64,000 nt of DNA. Origin: Tetragonia tetragonoides (lineage: Eukaryota > Streptophyta > Magnoliopsida > Caryophyllales > Aizoaceae). The notes beneath the pieces were generated by a model. The model saw only the letters and a list, made by a program, of their open reading frames with translations, was not told the DNA's origin and did not search any database. The stretch covers positions 11,191,501 through 11,255,500 of the forward strand of contig CM076153.1 of assembly GCA_038025085.1 (NCBI GenBank). The letters run 5' to 3'. Shown in pieces: positions 1-10,476 of the stretch; the stretch's first letter is position 1; the number at the start of each line of letters is the position of its first letter. A program made the translations under genes and the position numbers.

Positions 1-511
1 AAGCGTAGTTCTTAGTTTTATCTAGTTTTGATGAAATAAACTATATGAGACTTTATTTGGGCCTGTGAGCCAATTGCTTTGACATTATTTTAGAATGTTA
101 TTGTTTTACTTTACTTCATGCTTTTGAGGCTTGGTGTGACAAGTCCTCAATTTTGAGAACAAATACTTGATTATTTGGTTTATGAGATTGATTTTTTGCA
201 AGAAATGTGTTATTTACTTGCTATTTGGAGCATGAGTATTGTGAAAGCGCCTATGAAAAGACATGGATGTTTCGTTTGATTGTTACTTGTTTATTATGAG
301 AAAGAACAAAGTCAATTGAAACTTGAACTTGTTAGTACGCAAGAGTGTGATAAGGCCATGCTTGAAAGAAATAAGAGCCTAGAGCCCTAGTTGGCTATTG
401 AACATATATATGAGTCAAGTGTATATGTTAGTTGTGAGTATCGCACCTGAGTGTGATATGGGTAGCTAATACCCTTTTTCTTTGATTTTTGTTGATCATT
501 TTGGTCGCTAG
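1..511 (+). other. Untranslated leader of the Ty3/gypsy element
   Basis: This is non-coding, AT-rich sequence between the presumed primer binding site (left of the window) and the gag start codon at 512. It does not match the 3' LTR at 5481-8350, so it is internal leader and not LTR. Confidence 0.7.
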
Positions 512-1342
512 ATGCCACCTAGACAAAACAGACAGAGAATCGAAGGTTCAAACATTTCAATGGGGGATAATAATAATGACGAAAACGGAGGTGTCGGAAA
601 TGGGGAACAAATGGCGCAAGCCTTACTGGCGCAACTTGCTCAATCTCAACAAGCTCTGGCCCAGTCCAATGCATTCATCGCGCAGATGATGCAAAGAGAG
701 GACACAAGGGTTACTGGGGGTGACGATTTCACCGTCGTATCCAAGAAGATCAAAGGGCATAACCCGCCTATCTTTGAGGGGCACGAGGACCCTGTGCTAC
801 TTGATGACTGGACGCGAGACCTAGAGAAGATCTTCGCGATAACGGGATGCCAAGAGGAACTCAAGGTGGATAGTGCTATCTATCTATTCCGAAAGAAGGC
901 CGATCGATGGTGGACAACCAACGGTACCGCAATTAGAGCTCGACCGGGTTTTAATTGGGAGATGTTCAAAACGGCTCTTCGAGAGGAATTCTACCCAGAA
1001 TATCTCCAAGACCAGAAATATAACGAGTTCTTGAACCTTATCTAGGGAAGGATGACCGTTCAAGAATATATGGAAAAGTTTGACGACTTTGCTGGAGAGT
1101 TAGTCTCTACAGAAGAGCAAAGGGCCCGTAGATTCCAGAATGGGTTATACCGGACCATTCGTGAATCTTTTGGAGGTTTTAAGTGTCGAACTGTGCAAGA
1201 GGCTTACAATCGGGCTGCGAATTAAGCTGCGATTTATAAGCAACGAGAGGAGGTGATTGGAAAGAAGAGAAAGTTTGAGGACCCTCCGGGTAGTGGTGGT
1301 GAGAAAAAGGAAAAGTTCCGGGGAGGGAACAACCAGAATGGC

Positions 1343-1376
<34 letters not shown>

Positions 1377-1800
1377 ACAACAACAAGGGGAATAACCACA
1401 ATAAGGGTGGAAATTCCAAGAATGGCAATGGAAATGGCCATAAAGGTAATGGGGGTTGGAAGGGTAAACCCTACATTTGCAGGAGATGCAATAAGAATCA
1501 CCCAGGACTTGATTGTGCTGGAAATAAGGTGAGGTGCTACACTTGTCAAGAGTTGGGGCATCGTTCTTTTGATTGTCCTCAGAAGGGCAAGACCGTGAAC
1601 AATGGTGGGGGCAACAACAATGTTCAAGCTCCTGCAGCTCAGGGTCAGAATGGGAACAACCAGGGTGGTAATCGACAGAATGGGCCGAATGGACAGGCTG
1701 GAAATGTTCAGAACAACAATGGCAACCAGAACAGAAATGGAGGTTGTTTGTTTGTGATGAATCAAGCACAGGCTGATGCGGCAAACAATGTGGTAACTGG
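512..1800 (+). pseudogene. gag: gag of Ty3/gypsy element (disrupted)
   Basis: It encodes the capsid/nucleocapsid polyprotein that packages element RNA. The ATG at 512 opens a frame with a capsid region rich in W and acidic residues (about 720-1200). A low-complexity Asn/Gly/Lys stretch follows, made by AAC repeats at 1339-1388. Then come two zinc knuckles, CRRCNKNHPGLDC (about 1479-1520) and CYTCQELGHRSFDC (about 1536-1580). The frame is interrupted by TAG at 1043 and TAA at 1223, so only truncated products are possible. The second knuckle is a classic CX2CX4HX4C; the first has one residue fewer between Cys and His. Confidence 0.9.
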
Positions 1801-2260
1801 TACGTTTTTCGTAAATTCTTTGCCGGCCTATGTGTTATTTGATTTTGCAGCATCACATTCATTCATATCTAAGAACTTTGTTAAGAAACATGAAAATTTT
1901 CAAGGCTCAACTGTCACAGAACCTTTAGAGACTAGCATAACCACTCCCACTGGGAAGGTGGTATTGCGTAGAGTAATCCATTCCAATGTTCGAGTGAACA
2001 TTGTAGGGTCTGAATTGCCTACAGACCTGATTGAGTTTCAGCTAGAAGATTTTGATGTTATCCTAGGAATGAACTGACTTAGCAAGTATAAAGCGAGAAT
2101 CGATTGTAGTGAACAAAAGATATCGCCGAAAGGGCTTAGAGGTAATAGCATCTCTTATAAAGGAATTGTCACTAAGGGAGGAATTGAGATTATTTCAATG
2201 TTAGTGGCGAAAAAGCACTTAGAGAAGGGATGTGAGTGGTTTTTGTGTCACGTTTAGAAT
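1801..2260 (+). pseudogene. Aspartic protease region of Ty3/gypsy element (disrupted)
   Basis: This is the retroviral-type protease that would cut the polyprotein. The segment after the gag knuckles is continuous in frame with gag. The usual active-site triad position reads DFAASHSF (about 1840-1860), so the aspartate is kept but the following residues differ from the family's D-T/S-G. The second conserved patch (FDVILGMN) is visible just before an in-frame TGA at 2075, and another stop follows at 2255. The altered active site and the stops indicate a dead enzyme. Confidence 0.8.
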
Positions 2261-3225
2261 ATGGAGGGAGTAGACGAGGAAATCTCAATAAAGATTAATG
2301 TGGTCAATGAGTTTCCGGACGTCTTTCCAAAGGAGATTCCTGGTGCGCCACCAGTGAGGGATACTGTGTTTCAGATCAACCTATTCGAGGGCACCGTATA
2401 GAATGGAACCTTTAGAGATGAAAGAACTGAAGGAGCAATTAGAGGAGTTGTTGGATAAAGGGTACATTAGACCTAGTGTGTCCCTTGGAGCGTACCAGTT
2501 CTATTTGTGCATAAGAAGGATGGTAGTCTGCGTCTCTGCATTGACTATCGTGAGTTGAATAAGGTCACTGTCAAGAATAGGTATCCCCTACCTAGAATTG
2601 AAGACCTGTTCGATCAACTCCAATGAGCTGGAGTGTTCTCAAAGGTGGATTTACGGTCTGGTTATCATCAGCTGAGAATTGATGAGGTCGACATTGCAAA
2701 AACTGCCTTTAGGACAAGGTATGGGCATTATGAGTTTACTGTTATGCCATTTGGGTTAACTAATGCACCTGCCAAGTTTATGGAAATGATGAATAACACC
2801 TTTAGACCATATCTGGATAGTTTTGTGGTCGTGTTTATAGATGACATTTTGGTGTATTTGAAAGATGAGGAGGAACACGCAACACATTTGAGGACTGTCT
2901 TGGAAGTTTTGCGAAATGAGAAGTTGTACGCTAAACTCTCAAAGTGTGAGTTTTGGCTAGAGAGTGTTGCCTTTGTTGGGCACATTATCTCTAAAGAAGG
3001 AGTCTCCGTTGATCCTTCTAAGATTCGGGTAGTCATGGATTGGCCTGCTCCGAAAAGTGGGACTGAAGTGAGAAGTTTCCTTGGTTTGGCTGGTTACTAT
3101 AGGAGATTTGTCCAAGACTTCTCCGAAGTAGCTAGGCCTATCACGAACTTGATGAAAAAGGAGATGAAGTACAAGTGGACTGAACAATGTGAAAAAGCTT
3201 TCAAGAGCTTAAGAAGAGGTTGACA
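2261..3225 (+). pseudogene. Reverse transcriptase of Ty3/gypsy element (disrupted)
   Basis: This is an RNA-dependent DNA polymerase. Recognisable motifs are [29 protein letters not shown] and the catalytic VFIDDILVY (about 2830-2860), then the thumb/connection patch [16 protein letters not shown]. The N-terminal part carries stops at 2399 and 2624, with scrambled frame around 2430-2500. From 2633 to 3223 the frame is open and well conserved, so the core polymerase motifs decayed less than the flanks. A one-base frame change near 3215 separates it from RNase H. Confidence 0.92.
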
Positions 3226-3640
3226 ACCGCACCAGTGTTGACTTTACCGTCCGGAACGGAAGGATTTGAGGTCTATAGTGATGCATCTAAGAATGGGTTG
3301 GGGTGTGTGCTTATGCAGAATGGCAAGGTGGTTGCTTATGCCTCTCACCAGTTGAAAGTGCATGAGAAGAACTACCCTACTCATGACATGGAGCTAGCTG
3401 CTGTGATATTTGCCTTAAAAATTTGGAGGCATTACTTGTATGGAGCTCGTTGCAAGATCTTTACAGATCACAAGAGTTTGAAGTATATCTTCACTCAAAA
3501 GGAGTTGAACATGAGGCAACGAAGATGGCTCGAGTTGATATCTGAGTACGATCTGGATATTCAGTATCATGAGGGAAAGGCCAATGTAGTGGCTGATGGG
3601 TTGAGTAGGAAGACTTCACACACTGTGAATAGCATGATGG
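3220..3640 (+). pseudogene. RNase H domain of Ty3/gypsy element
   Basis: RNase H degrades the RNA strand of the RNA:DNA hybrid. The open frame shows the acidic residues expected of the Ty3 RNase [15 protein letters not shown] (about 3271-3312), [21 protein letters not shown]'s glutamate (about 3385-3440) and [10 protein letters not shown] (about 3460-3490). It ends with ADGLSRK, the typical RNase H/integrase junction. It is in a different frame from the upstream RT, so it could only be translated after a frameshift. Confidence 0.9.
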
Positions 3641-4890
3641 TACTACCGCATGACTTGTGTGAGGAATTTAGAAAGTTGGACCTAGAAGTTGTTCAACAAG
3701 GTGAGACTGCAGTGTTACTGAATGCACTTGTAATGCGATCGTTGATCTACGATGAGATTCGACAGTTGCAAGTTAATGATCCGTTTCTAGAGGAAATATG
3801 TGTCAAGATAAAGGATGGGAAGCATCTTGATTTTGAGATCCTTGATGATGGTACGATCAAGATGAAGGGACGTTGGTGTATACCTGACAATGACGAGCTG
3901 AAGAGAACAATTCTAGATGAGGCACATGGAACTGCGTATTCTGTTCACCTCCTAGGTGATAAGTTGTACAAAGACTTAAAACTTCAGTTTTGGTGGATGA
4001 ACATGAAATGAGAATGCGCTGAATATGTGGCAAAATGTCTTACTTGCCAAAAGGTGAAGATCAAACACAGGAGGCTTGGAGGTCTTGTTCAATCGCTAGA
4101 AATTCCTGGATGGAAATGGGATTCAATCTCGATAGATTTCGTGACTGTATTACCAAAGACGAGGTACGGCAAGGACACTATTTGGGTTATTGTCGACCAA
4201 CTGACGAAAATGGCGAGATTCATTGCAATGAAGAAGACTTGGTCAATGGACCAACTCGCCGCAGCTTATGTGAAAGAGGTCTTAAGGTTACATGGAGTAC
4301 CTAAATACATTGTGTCAGACAGGGATACGAGATTCTTGTCAAATTTCTGAGGCAAACTACAAGAAGCCTTTTTGTACGAAATTGAAATTTAGTACAACAT
4401 TTCATCCTGCGACAGATGGTCAAACGGAGCGTACTATTCAGACATTGGAGGACATGTTGGGAGCTTGTGCTCTAGAGATGAAGGACTCTTGGGAGAAGAG
4501 TTTGCCTTTGATTGAGTTCTCCTACAACAATAGATACCATGCGAGCATTGGTAGGGCACCTTACGAGGCGTTGTATGGGAGAAAGTGTCGGTCTCCTACG
4601 TGTTGGAGCGACATAAGTGAAACCTTTGTTTTGGGTCCGGAGTTTATCCAAGAGACTGTGGATCAAGTGAAACTGATCCAAGAGAAGATGAATGCTGCAC
4701 AAGAGAGACAGAAAGCCTATGCAGATCAACATCGACGAATGGAGGAATTCCAAGTGGGTGAGAAGGTACTTCTCAAAGTATCGCCTACTCGTGGAGTTAT
4801 GAGATTTGGGCGAAAAGGGAAGCTAGCCCAAAGTACATTGGACCTTACGAAATTCTTGAAAGAGTTGGAGAGGTCGCTTATAGGCTTGCT
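3641..4890 (+). pseudogene. Integrase of Ty3/gypsy element (disrupted)
   Basis: Integrase inserts the cDNA. An HHCC-type zinc-binding region is visible (His residues about 3925-3950; CLTCQKVK at about 4036-4060), followed by the D,D-35-E core: WDSISIDFVTVLP (about 4117), VSDRDTRF (about 4312) and the glutamate in DGQTERTIQ (about 4420). An in-frame TGA at 4009 splits the zinc domain from the core. A stop at 4348 and a frame change right after it split the core, and another frame change near 4835 breaks the C-terminal region. Confidence 0.9.
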
Positions 4891-5211
4891 ATGCCTATGG
4901 ATTTGGAGCAAGTGCACGATGTGTTCCACGTGTCACAACTCAAGAGATATCACCATTATCCGAGTCATGTGCTGAACCCAGAAAAGGTAGTGTTAGATGA
5001 CACACTTACCTATGAAGAGCAACCAGTTCGAGTCCTTGAGGAACGAGCTAAACCTGTAAGGATCCTAGACGAGAAAACGAAAAAAACTCGTGCGTCTACG
5101 ATCAATCTTGTGAAAGTGTTGTGGGCTAACCATAAAGTCGAAGAGGTGACTTGGGATACTAAGGATGGCATGCGCAAGCATTATCCTCAATTGTTCGAAC
5201 AAGGTACTTAA
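4891..5211 (+). pseudogene. Integrase C-terminus with chromodomain-like tail
   Basis: The frame contains QVHDVFHVSQLKRY, the usual end of plant Ty3 integrases. A short chromodomain-like tail follows (about 5100-5205: LVKVLWANHKVEEVTWDT and downstream HYPQLF). In Tekay elements this tail is thought to steer insertion into heterochromatin. That fits with the element lying directly against a satellite array. The frame is open to a TAA at 5209. Confidence 0.8.
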
Positions 5212-5217
5212 CCTTGG

Positions 5218-5257
5218 TTTCGAGGTCGAAACCTTTTTAAGGGGGAAGGGTGTAACA
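5218..5257 (+). repeat. Extra copy of the polypurine tract / LTR-start cassette
   Basis: This 40 bp stretch (TTTCGAGGTCGAAACC, then TTTTTAAGGGGGAAGGG, then TGTAACA) nearly repeats the authentic cassette at 5446-5487, which reads TTTCGAGGACGAAACTT, then CTTTTAAGGGGGTAAGGA, then TGTAATA. It lies directly behind the end of the pol frame. Confidence 0.75.
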
Positions 5258-5466
5258 ATCCACAAAAGAAAAGAACAAAGACTGAAAAACTCATTGCATT
5301 GCATTGCATCATGCTCATTTTGTTATTTGGAAAAGTTGTGTGAAACTTTTAAACTTTCGAGTTACATGTTGTGTATTGAACTTTGAAAGTGTGGTGGAAA
5401 AACTTCGCCTTATGTAACTAGCTTCACTTAGGTGGTGATCCTAAGTTTCGAGGACGAAACTTCTTT

Positions 5467-5480
5467 TAAGGGGGTAAGGA
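5467..5480 (+). other. Polypurine tract (plus-strand priming site)
   Basis: The A/G-rich run AAGGGGGTAAGGA stands immediately before the TGTAATACCCC start of the 3' LTR. This is the required position for the plus-strand primer of a Ty3 element. Confidence 0.85.
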
Positions 5481-8350
5481 TGTAATACCCCGTAATTTTT
5501 ATTCATTTTAGAATAATAATTACTTAAAAAGAAAATGCAATTTCGTATTTAAATAATTAATTGACTCATAAATGTTTAAAGTGCCTAATTAATATTTGGG
5601 TTTTGGTTTTGAACCTAATTAAATTATAATTGGGCCAAATAAATAAAAAGGGATTTATGGGCCATAATAACCGAAATTATGAACAAAATGATTAGGCCAA
5701 TATTTTCGGCCATAGAACCGAAAATATGGCACCCAATATTCAGTTTTATTTTTCAAAATTTGGTTTCCTAAATTTTGGTAAGTGGAGGGAAGTTAGGAGA
5801 GTTTTTAGGAAAGAAAAAGTTTAGTAAAGAAGGAGTAGATTTGGGGGTTCCTAAATATACTCAACTTACTCACATAACTGATTCTTTACCAAACAAAACG
5901 AAAAAAAAAACACACGTTTCTCTCTCTTCATCCTCACACGCCGAAAATTCCAAGAGCAAAGGAAGGAGAAGTTCATGACTTTTTACAATCCATCTTGCTC
6001 AGTTTTAATCCCTTGAATTTTCAAGTAAGTATGCTAAATTGATTTTCTTTGATTATTAAAAGCTTTTTGATTCAATTCAAGTATGTTTTCATGAACCCTA
6101 GTTTTGTATGATAAACCCTAATTTAGTTTTATCTAGGGTTTGTTAGATTCTATTTAATTTTGTATGATAATATCATGATTAGGGTTTGGTTTGTGGTTTT
6201 TATTGAATTGAATCAAGTTTGAATGAAAAAGGTTAGATCTTTGTAATCTAATTAAATTTGGAAATTTATCAAATTATGGATTTGATTAGATTAGGGTTTG
6301 TTAAATTTGATTAACAAAAAAAAAAAAAAAAAGAGTTTTGGTTCGGGTGCAACACGGCAGGCCTGCCGTGCTGCAGCAGCCGGCAGCACTGGGCTGCTGG
6401 CCGTGCGGCCAGCAGCGGCGGCTGCCCGACGCCACCAGCCGCCGCTGATAGCGGTCAGCGGTAGTGATTGATGGTGATGGTGATGTGGTTTTGGTGTTCA
6501 CTTGCTTTGACTAGTCGACTTGTTTAGGGTTTTGGAAAATTTCCTATTTTGTTTATGAAAATTCGTTTTTGGAAACTTTGAGCATGCATGAGTAATTGAA
6601 ATTTCCAGCAACTTAATTAATTAAATTAAGGGTACTAAATCATATTTAAAGTTTAATAAAGTGGTTTAGAAGTCAAGGTAATGACTAATGTTACATTGAA
6701 GATTTGTTAGGAAACGTTGACCGCGCGTAAACGTAAGGAGCTTACGTTTGTTGATTGTCGTAATTGCCTATTTGAAAGGTAATTCATGTCTCTATGAATT
6801 ATGTAATCTCTTTGTCATAATTCATATTGGTTAGGATTTGTATTCATTGTCTAGTATTGAATTAGGAGTGTGAATTCATATTTGGACTTGTGAATATTTG
6901 AGAAGGGATAATTGATGTTTATTTCCTTGTGATAATTCGTATAGAATTATATGTTAGTGAATGCATGTATAATGTTGGAAATTCACTTGTGTAGCAATGT
7001 CTACTTGATTAATATTCATGTGAGGAGATGCATGTTTATTTGGTGGTTATTGAACGAAAGTTATGTTAATAATTGTTAAATTGGATATAGCTCGAAAATG
7101 CTATTTTTGTATCATGTTAGTAAGCATGTGTAATCATGTTACAAGCATGTTACTTCAATAAGTTGATATGAACTTTGACTATTGATTAGGTGGTTTTGGA
7201 TTAAGGCCTAGATGCCCTTTCATGTAAAATGCCATCGGAAATTGTAATCATATCGTGTTACTTGAGTGCCAAGATTATGTGTATTACTTGTTATGTGATC
7301 ACCATATTAAATTGAATTGAGAGTTAAGACTTCTTTGTGTGAGAGATCCACCAAATGACGCGAATGGGAATTTGTCATTTGGTATGTTGAGTGGTTCCAT
7401 TGGTTATGGCCTTAATGTATTTAGTTAAAGCTTGTATCCATATATGATGATTGGGCAAGTGAAGTTTTGTGGATGAAACTGTTCTTCTTGTAAACCTAAG
7501 GGTTGAGAGAGGGTATGCATACTTAGGAACATCTAGAAGTACTTCGGGAGTCATCTATACTCCGGGATGGTTGATTCCTCTTTTGCCACTATGCACGAGA
7601 CTAAGATCCTATTGAATCGACTGCGGTTGGTTTGACAATTCATGCGATTCTCTTCTCTCTAATGAACTTGGCTAAAGGATAACAATAAATAATGAGATTT
7701 ATTATTTGGTGATTATTGTGTCTTTAAGTTTAAAGCATGTTGTCTTACTTTTCTTAAAGCATGATTATAGTTGTTTATTGATTAAGCATGTGGACATAAT
7801 TTTGGAGATTGAGATGAATTATGTGGTTATGAATTATTACTCAGCATCGCTGATTAGTTGTTTTTCTGTTTACTTGTGTTTGTTTTCCATTTCTCTTCAA
7901 TGGTGGGCCTATGATGAACCTATATGGAATTTGTCTATATGAGGGAGTTGATTGACAGGATTGTAGCTCGAGTAGTTGAGCTAGGGAAGGCGTACCAAGA
8001 AGATAGTATATCTTCTAAAAACATTTATTTTATTGTTTAGTTGGAACTTTGTTATTATTGAGATTTTTTTTATTTATTGTAATGAGATTAATTCTCTTGC
8101 ATGAAAATTAATAAGTTTAATACTTTTATTTCATTTGGACTAATTGTTTTAAGTTAGTTGGAAGATAGTTAATATTTAATTATCTAGTATGTGGGTTGAG
8201 GTTTCTAGCACTTATTTTTCCTTTCTAGCCTTGTATTTGATTTGAACATTAAATACGGCGGTAACGCTTCGGATTTCCAGAGTTTTTTTTTTCCGCTGCA
8301 ACTCGTGATTTTAAATGGTTTTAAATTGGACGAAAATTCGGGGTGTTACA
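5481..8350 (+). repeat. 3' LTR of the Ty3/gypsy element (2870 bp)
   Basis: It starts TGTAATACCCC right after the polypurine tract and ends GGGGTGTTACA, so the ends form the inverted pair TGTAA...TTACA. It is AT-rich except for a GC-rich palindromic island at 6353-6416. A plausible TATA (CTAAATATACTC, about 5851) precedes a CT-rich leader-like stretch and may be the LTR promoter; that is inference. The five bases beyond the LTR are AGATG; the matching 5' target duplication would lie outside the window. Confidence 0.92.
6353..6416. repeat. GC-rich cluster of perfect palindromes inside the LTR
   Basis: There are three inverted repeats in 64 bp. The first is an 18 bp perfect palindrome, CACGGCAGGCCTGCCGTG (6353-6370). 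The second is GTGCTGC paired with GCAGCAC (6368-6389, 8 nt loop). The third is an 11 bp arm hairpin with a 2 nt loop (6393-6416, GCTGCTGGCCG / CGGCCAGCAGC). Confidence 0.9.
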
Positions 8351-10470
8351 AGATGACCCTCCCGGGGCACCGAGGACCCTCTAAGGTCATAATAGACCCC
8401 CCGAAAAAGTTTTGCCAAAAATGACAGCCGGCCCCCTTGAAGCCGAAAACGAAGACTATTATCCATATTTTTTGGGCTCCCGGGAGGTCCCGAAATAAAG
8501 GTGTATTTTTTCGCACCACATCGCACGGAATACCCTAGAGGACATGGGAGATCCTCTGGGTCGCTTATCCAGTCCCTGATAGGATTGAAAGGGCGTTTTA
8601 AGGGACATTGGTGTAAGAGTTGGAACACCAAAGGCATGTGTGATATCAAAGTTTCGGGATCCGAATGACCCTCCCGGGGCATCGAAGGTGCTCTAGGTTC
8701 ATGATATACCCATCGAAAAATTTTGGGCCAAAATGACACTCGGGCCCCAAGAAGCCGAAAACGAAGGCTATAATCCACGTTCTTTGGGCTTCCGGGAGGC
8801 CTCAAAACGAAGGTGAATATTTTTGCACCACATCGCACGAAACACCCTTAGGGAATATTGGAGGCCCTTAGGGTCACTTACGGTCTCTGATAGGTTTGGA
8901 AGGGCGTTTCACTGTACACTGGTGTAAGAGTCGGAACACCAAATGCATGGGTGATATCGAATTTTGGGGATCCGAATGATCCTTCCGGGGCATCGAGGAT
9001 CTTCTAGGATCATGGTAGACCCCCTGAATAAGTTTGGGCAAAAATGACAACCGAGCCCAGGGAAGCCGAAATTGAAGGCTAATCCACGTTTTTTGAGCTT
9101 CCGGGAGCCCCGGAACGAAGGTGGATATTTTTGCACCATTTCGCACGAGACACCCCTAGAGGACATGGGAGGCCCTCAGGATCGCTTATCCAGTCCCTGA
9201 TAGGCTTGGAAGGGCGTTCTATGGGACATTGGTGTAAGAGTTGGAACACCAAAGACATGGGTGATATCAAAGTTCGGGGATTCGAATGACCCTCCCGTGG
9301 CAACGAAGCTGCTCTAGGATTATGATATCCCCATCGGAAAATTTTGGGCAAAAATGACACCCGGGCCCCGGGAAGCCGAAAACGAAGGCTATAATCCACG
9401 TTTTTTGGGTTTCCGGTCGGCCTCAAAATGAAGGTGAATATTTTCGCACCACATCGCACGAAACACTCCTAGGAGACATGGGAGGCCCTTAGGGTCGCTT
9501 ATCCGGTCTCTCATAGGTTTGGAAGGGCATTTCACTGTACACTTGTGTAAGAGTCGGAACACCAAAGGCATGGGTGATGTCGAATTTTGGGGATCCGAAT
9601 GATCCTCCCAGGACATCGAGGGTCCTCTAGGGTCATGGTAGACCCCCAAGATAAGTTTAGACAAAAATAACAATCGAGCCGGGAAGCCGAAAATGAAATC
9701 CACGTTTTTTGAGCTTCCGGGAGGCCCCGGAACGAAGGTGGATATTTTTGCATCACAGCGCACGGGACACCCCTAGGGGACATGGGAGGCCCTCTGGGTC
9801 GCTTATCCAGTCTTTGATAGGCTTGAAAGGTCATTTTATGGGATATTGGTGTGAGAGTTGGAACACCAAAGGCATGGATGATATCAAAGTTCGGGGATCC
9901 TAATTACCCTCCCGGGGCACCGAGGGTGTGCTAGGGTCATGATATACCCATCGGAAAAGTTTGGGCAAAAATGACACCCTGGCTCCGGGAAGTTGAAAAC
10001 GAAGGCTATAGTCCATGTTTTTTGGGCTTACGGGATGCCTCTAAACAAAGGTGAATATTTTCGCACCACATCGCACGAAACACCCCTAGGGGATATGTGA
10101 GGCTCTTAGGGTCGCTTATCTAGTCTCTTATAGGTTTTGAAAGGGCGTTTAACTGTACAGTGGTGTAAAAGTTAGAACACGAAAGGCATGGGTGATACCG
10201 AATTTTGAGGAACCGAATGATACTCCCGGTGCATCGAGGGTCCTCTAGGGTCAAGGTAGACCCTCCGGAGAATTTGGGCAAAAATGACACCTGAGCCGCG
10301 GAAAACCGAAAATGAAGGCTATAATCCACGTTTTTAAGCTTTCAGGAGACCATGGAACGAAGGTGGATATTTTTACACCACATCGCACGGAACACTCCTA
10401 GGGAACATGGGAGGCCTACGGGGTAGGTTATCATGTAGTTTGTAGGCTTGAAGGCCTCTTACTAGACATC
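8351..10470 (+). repeat. Tandem satellite array, ~311 bp monomer, about seven copies
   Basis: The anchor GAATGACCCTCCCGGGGCA and its variants recur at 8351, 8663, 8974, 9284, 9597, 9901 and 10215, giving steps of 304-314 bp. Each monomer also carries a conserved patch around TTCCGGGAGGCC, TTTTGCACCACATCGCACG and CTTATCCAGTCCCTGATAGG. The array is GC-richer than its surroundings. It begins exactly at the end of the LTR and fades out near 10470. The same family recurs inverted at 46.7-49.6 kb. Confidence 0.93.
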
Positions 10471-10476
10471 GTAGGC

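Larger units (their letters stand above)
1..8350 (+). mobile_element. Ty3/gypsy (Tekay chromovirus-like) LTR retrotransposon, 5' LTR outside window
   Basis: The domain order gag, zinc knuckles, aspartic protease, reverse transcriptase, RNase H, integrase, chromodomain-like tail is that of plant chromoviruses. The TGTAATACCCC LTR start and the tail motif just before the polypurine tract suggest the Tekay (Del) clade. The coding part was one fused gag-pol frame (gag, protease and RT lie in the same frame). It is now broken by in-frame stops at about 1043, 1223, 2075, 2255, 2399, 2624, 4009 and 4348 and by frame changes near 3.2, 4.35 and 4.83 kb, so it cannot be autonomous. The complete 3' LTR is 5481-8350. 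The 5' LTR and primer binding site must lie left of base 1, so age cannot be judged from LTR divergence here. Confidence 0.95.

Noticed and set aside
1145..1862. Antisense open frames of 206 and 227 codons over gag
   Set aside because: Shadows of the AAC-repeat and Gly/Asn-rich gag sequence; low-complexity Val/Cys/His runs.
6301..6501. Minus-strand frame in the LTR with a Phe run
   Set aside because: Produced by a poly-A tract and the GC-rich palindromes; no gene features.
8311..10329. Minus-strand open frames of 90-175 codons in the satellite array as genes
   Set aside because: They follow the repeat period, overlap each other in different frames, and have no domain or start context; kept only as a curiosity.
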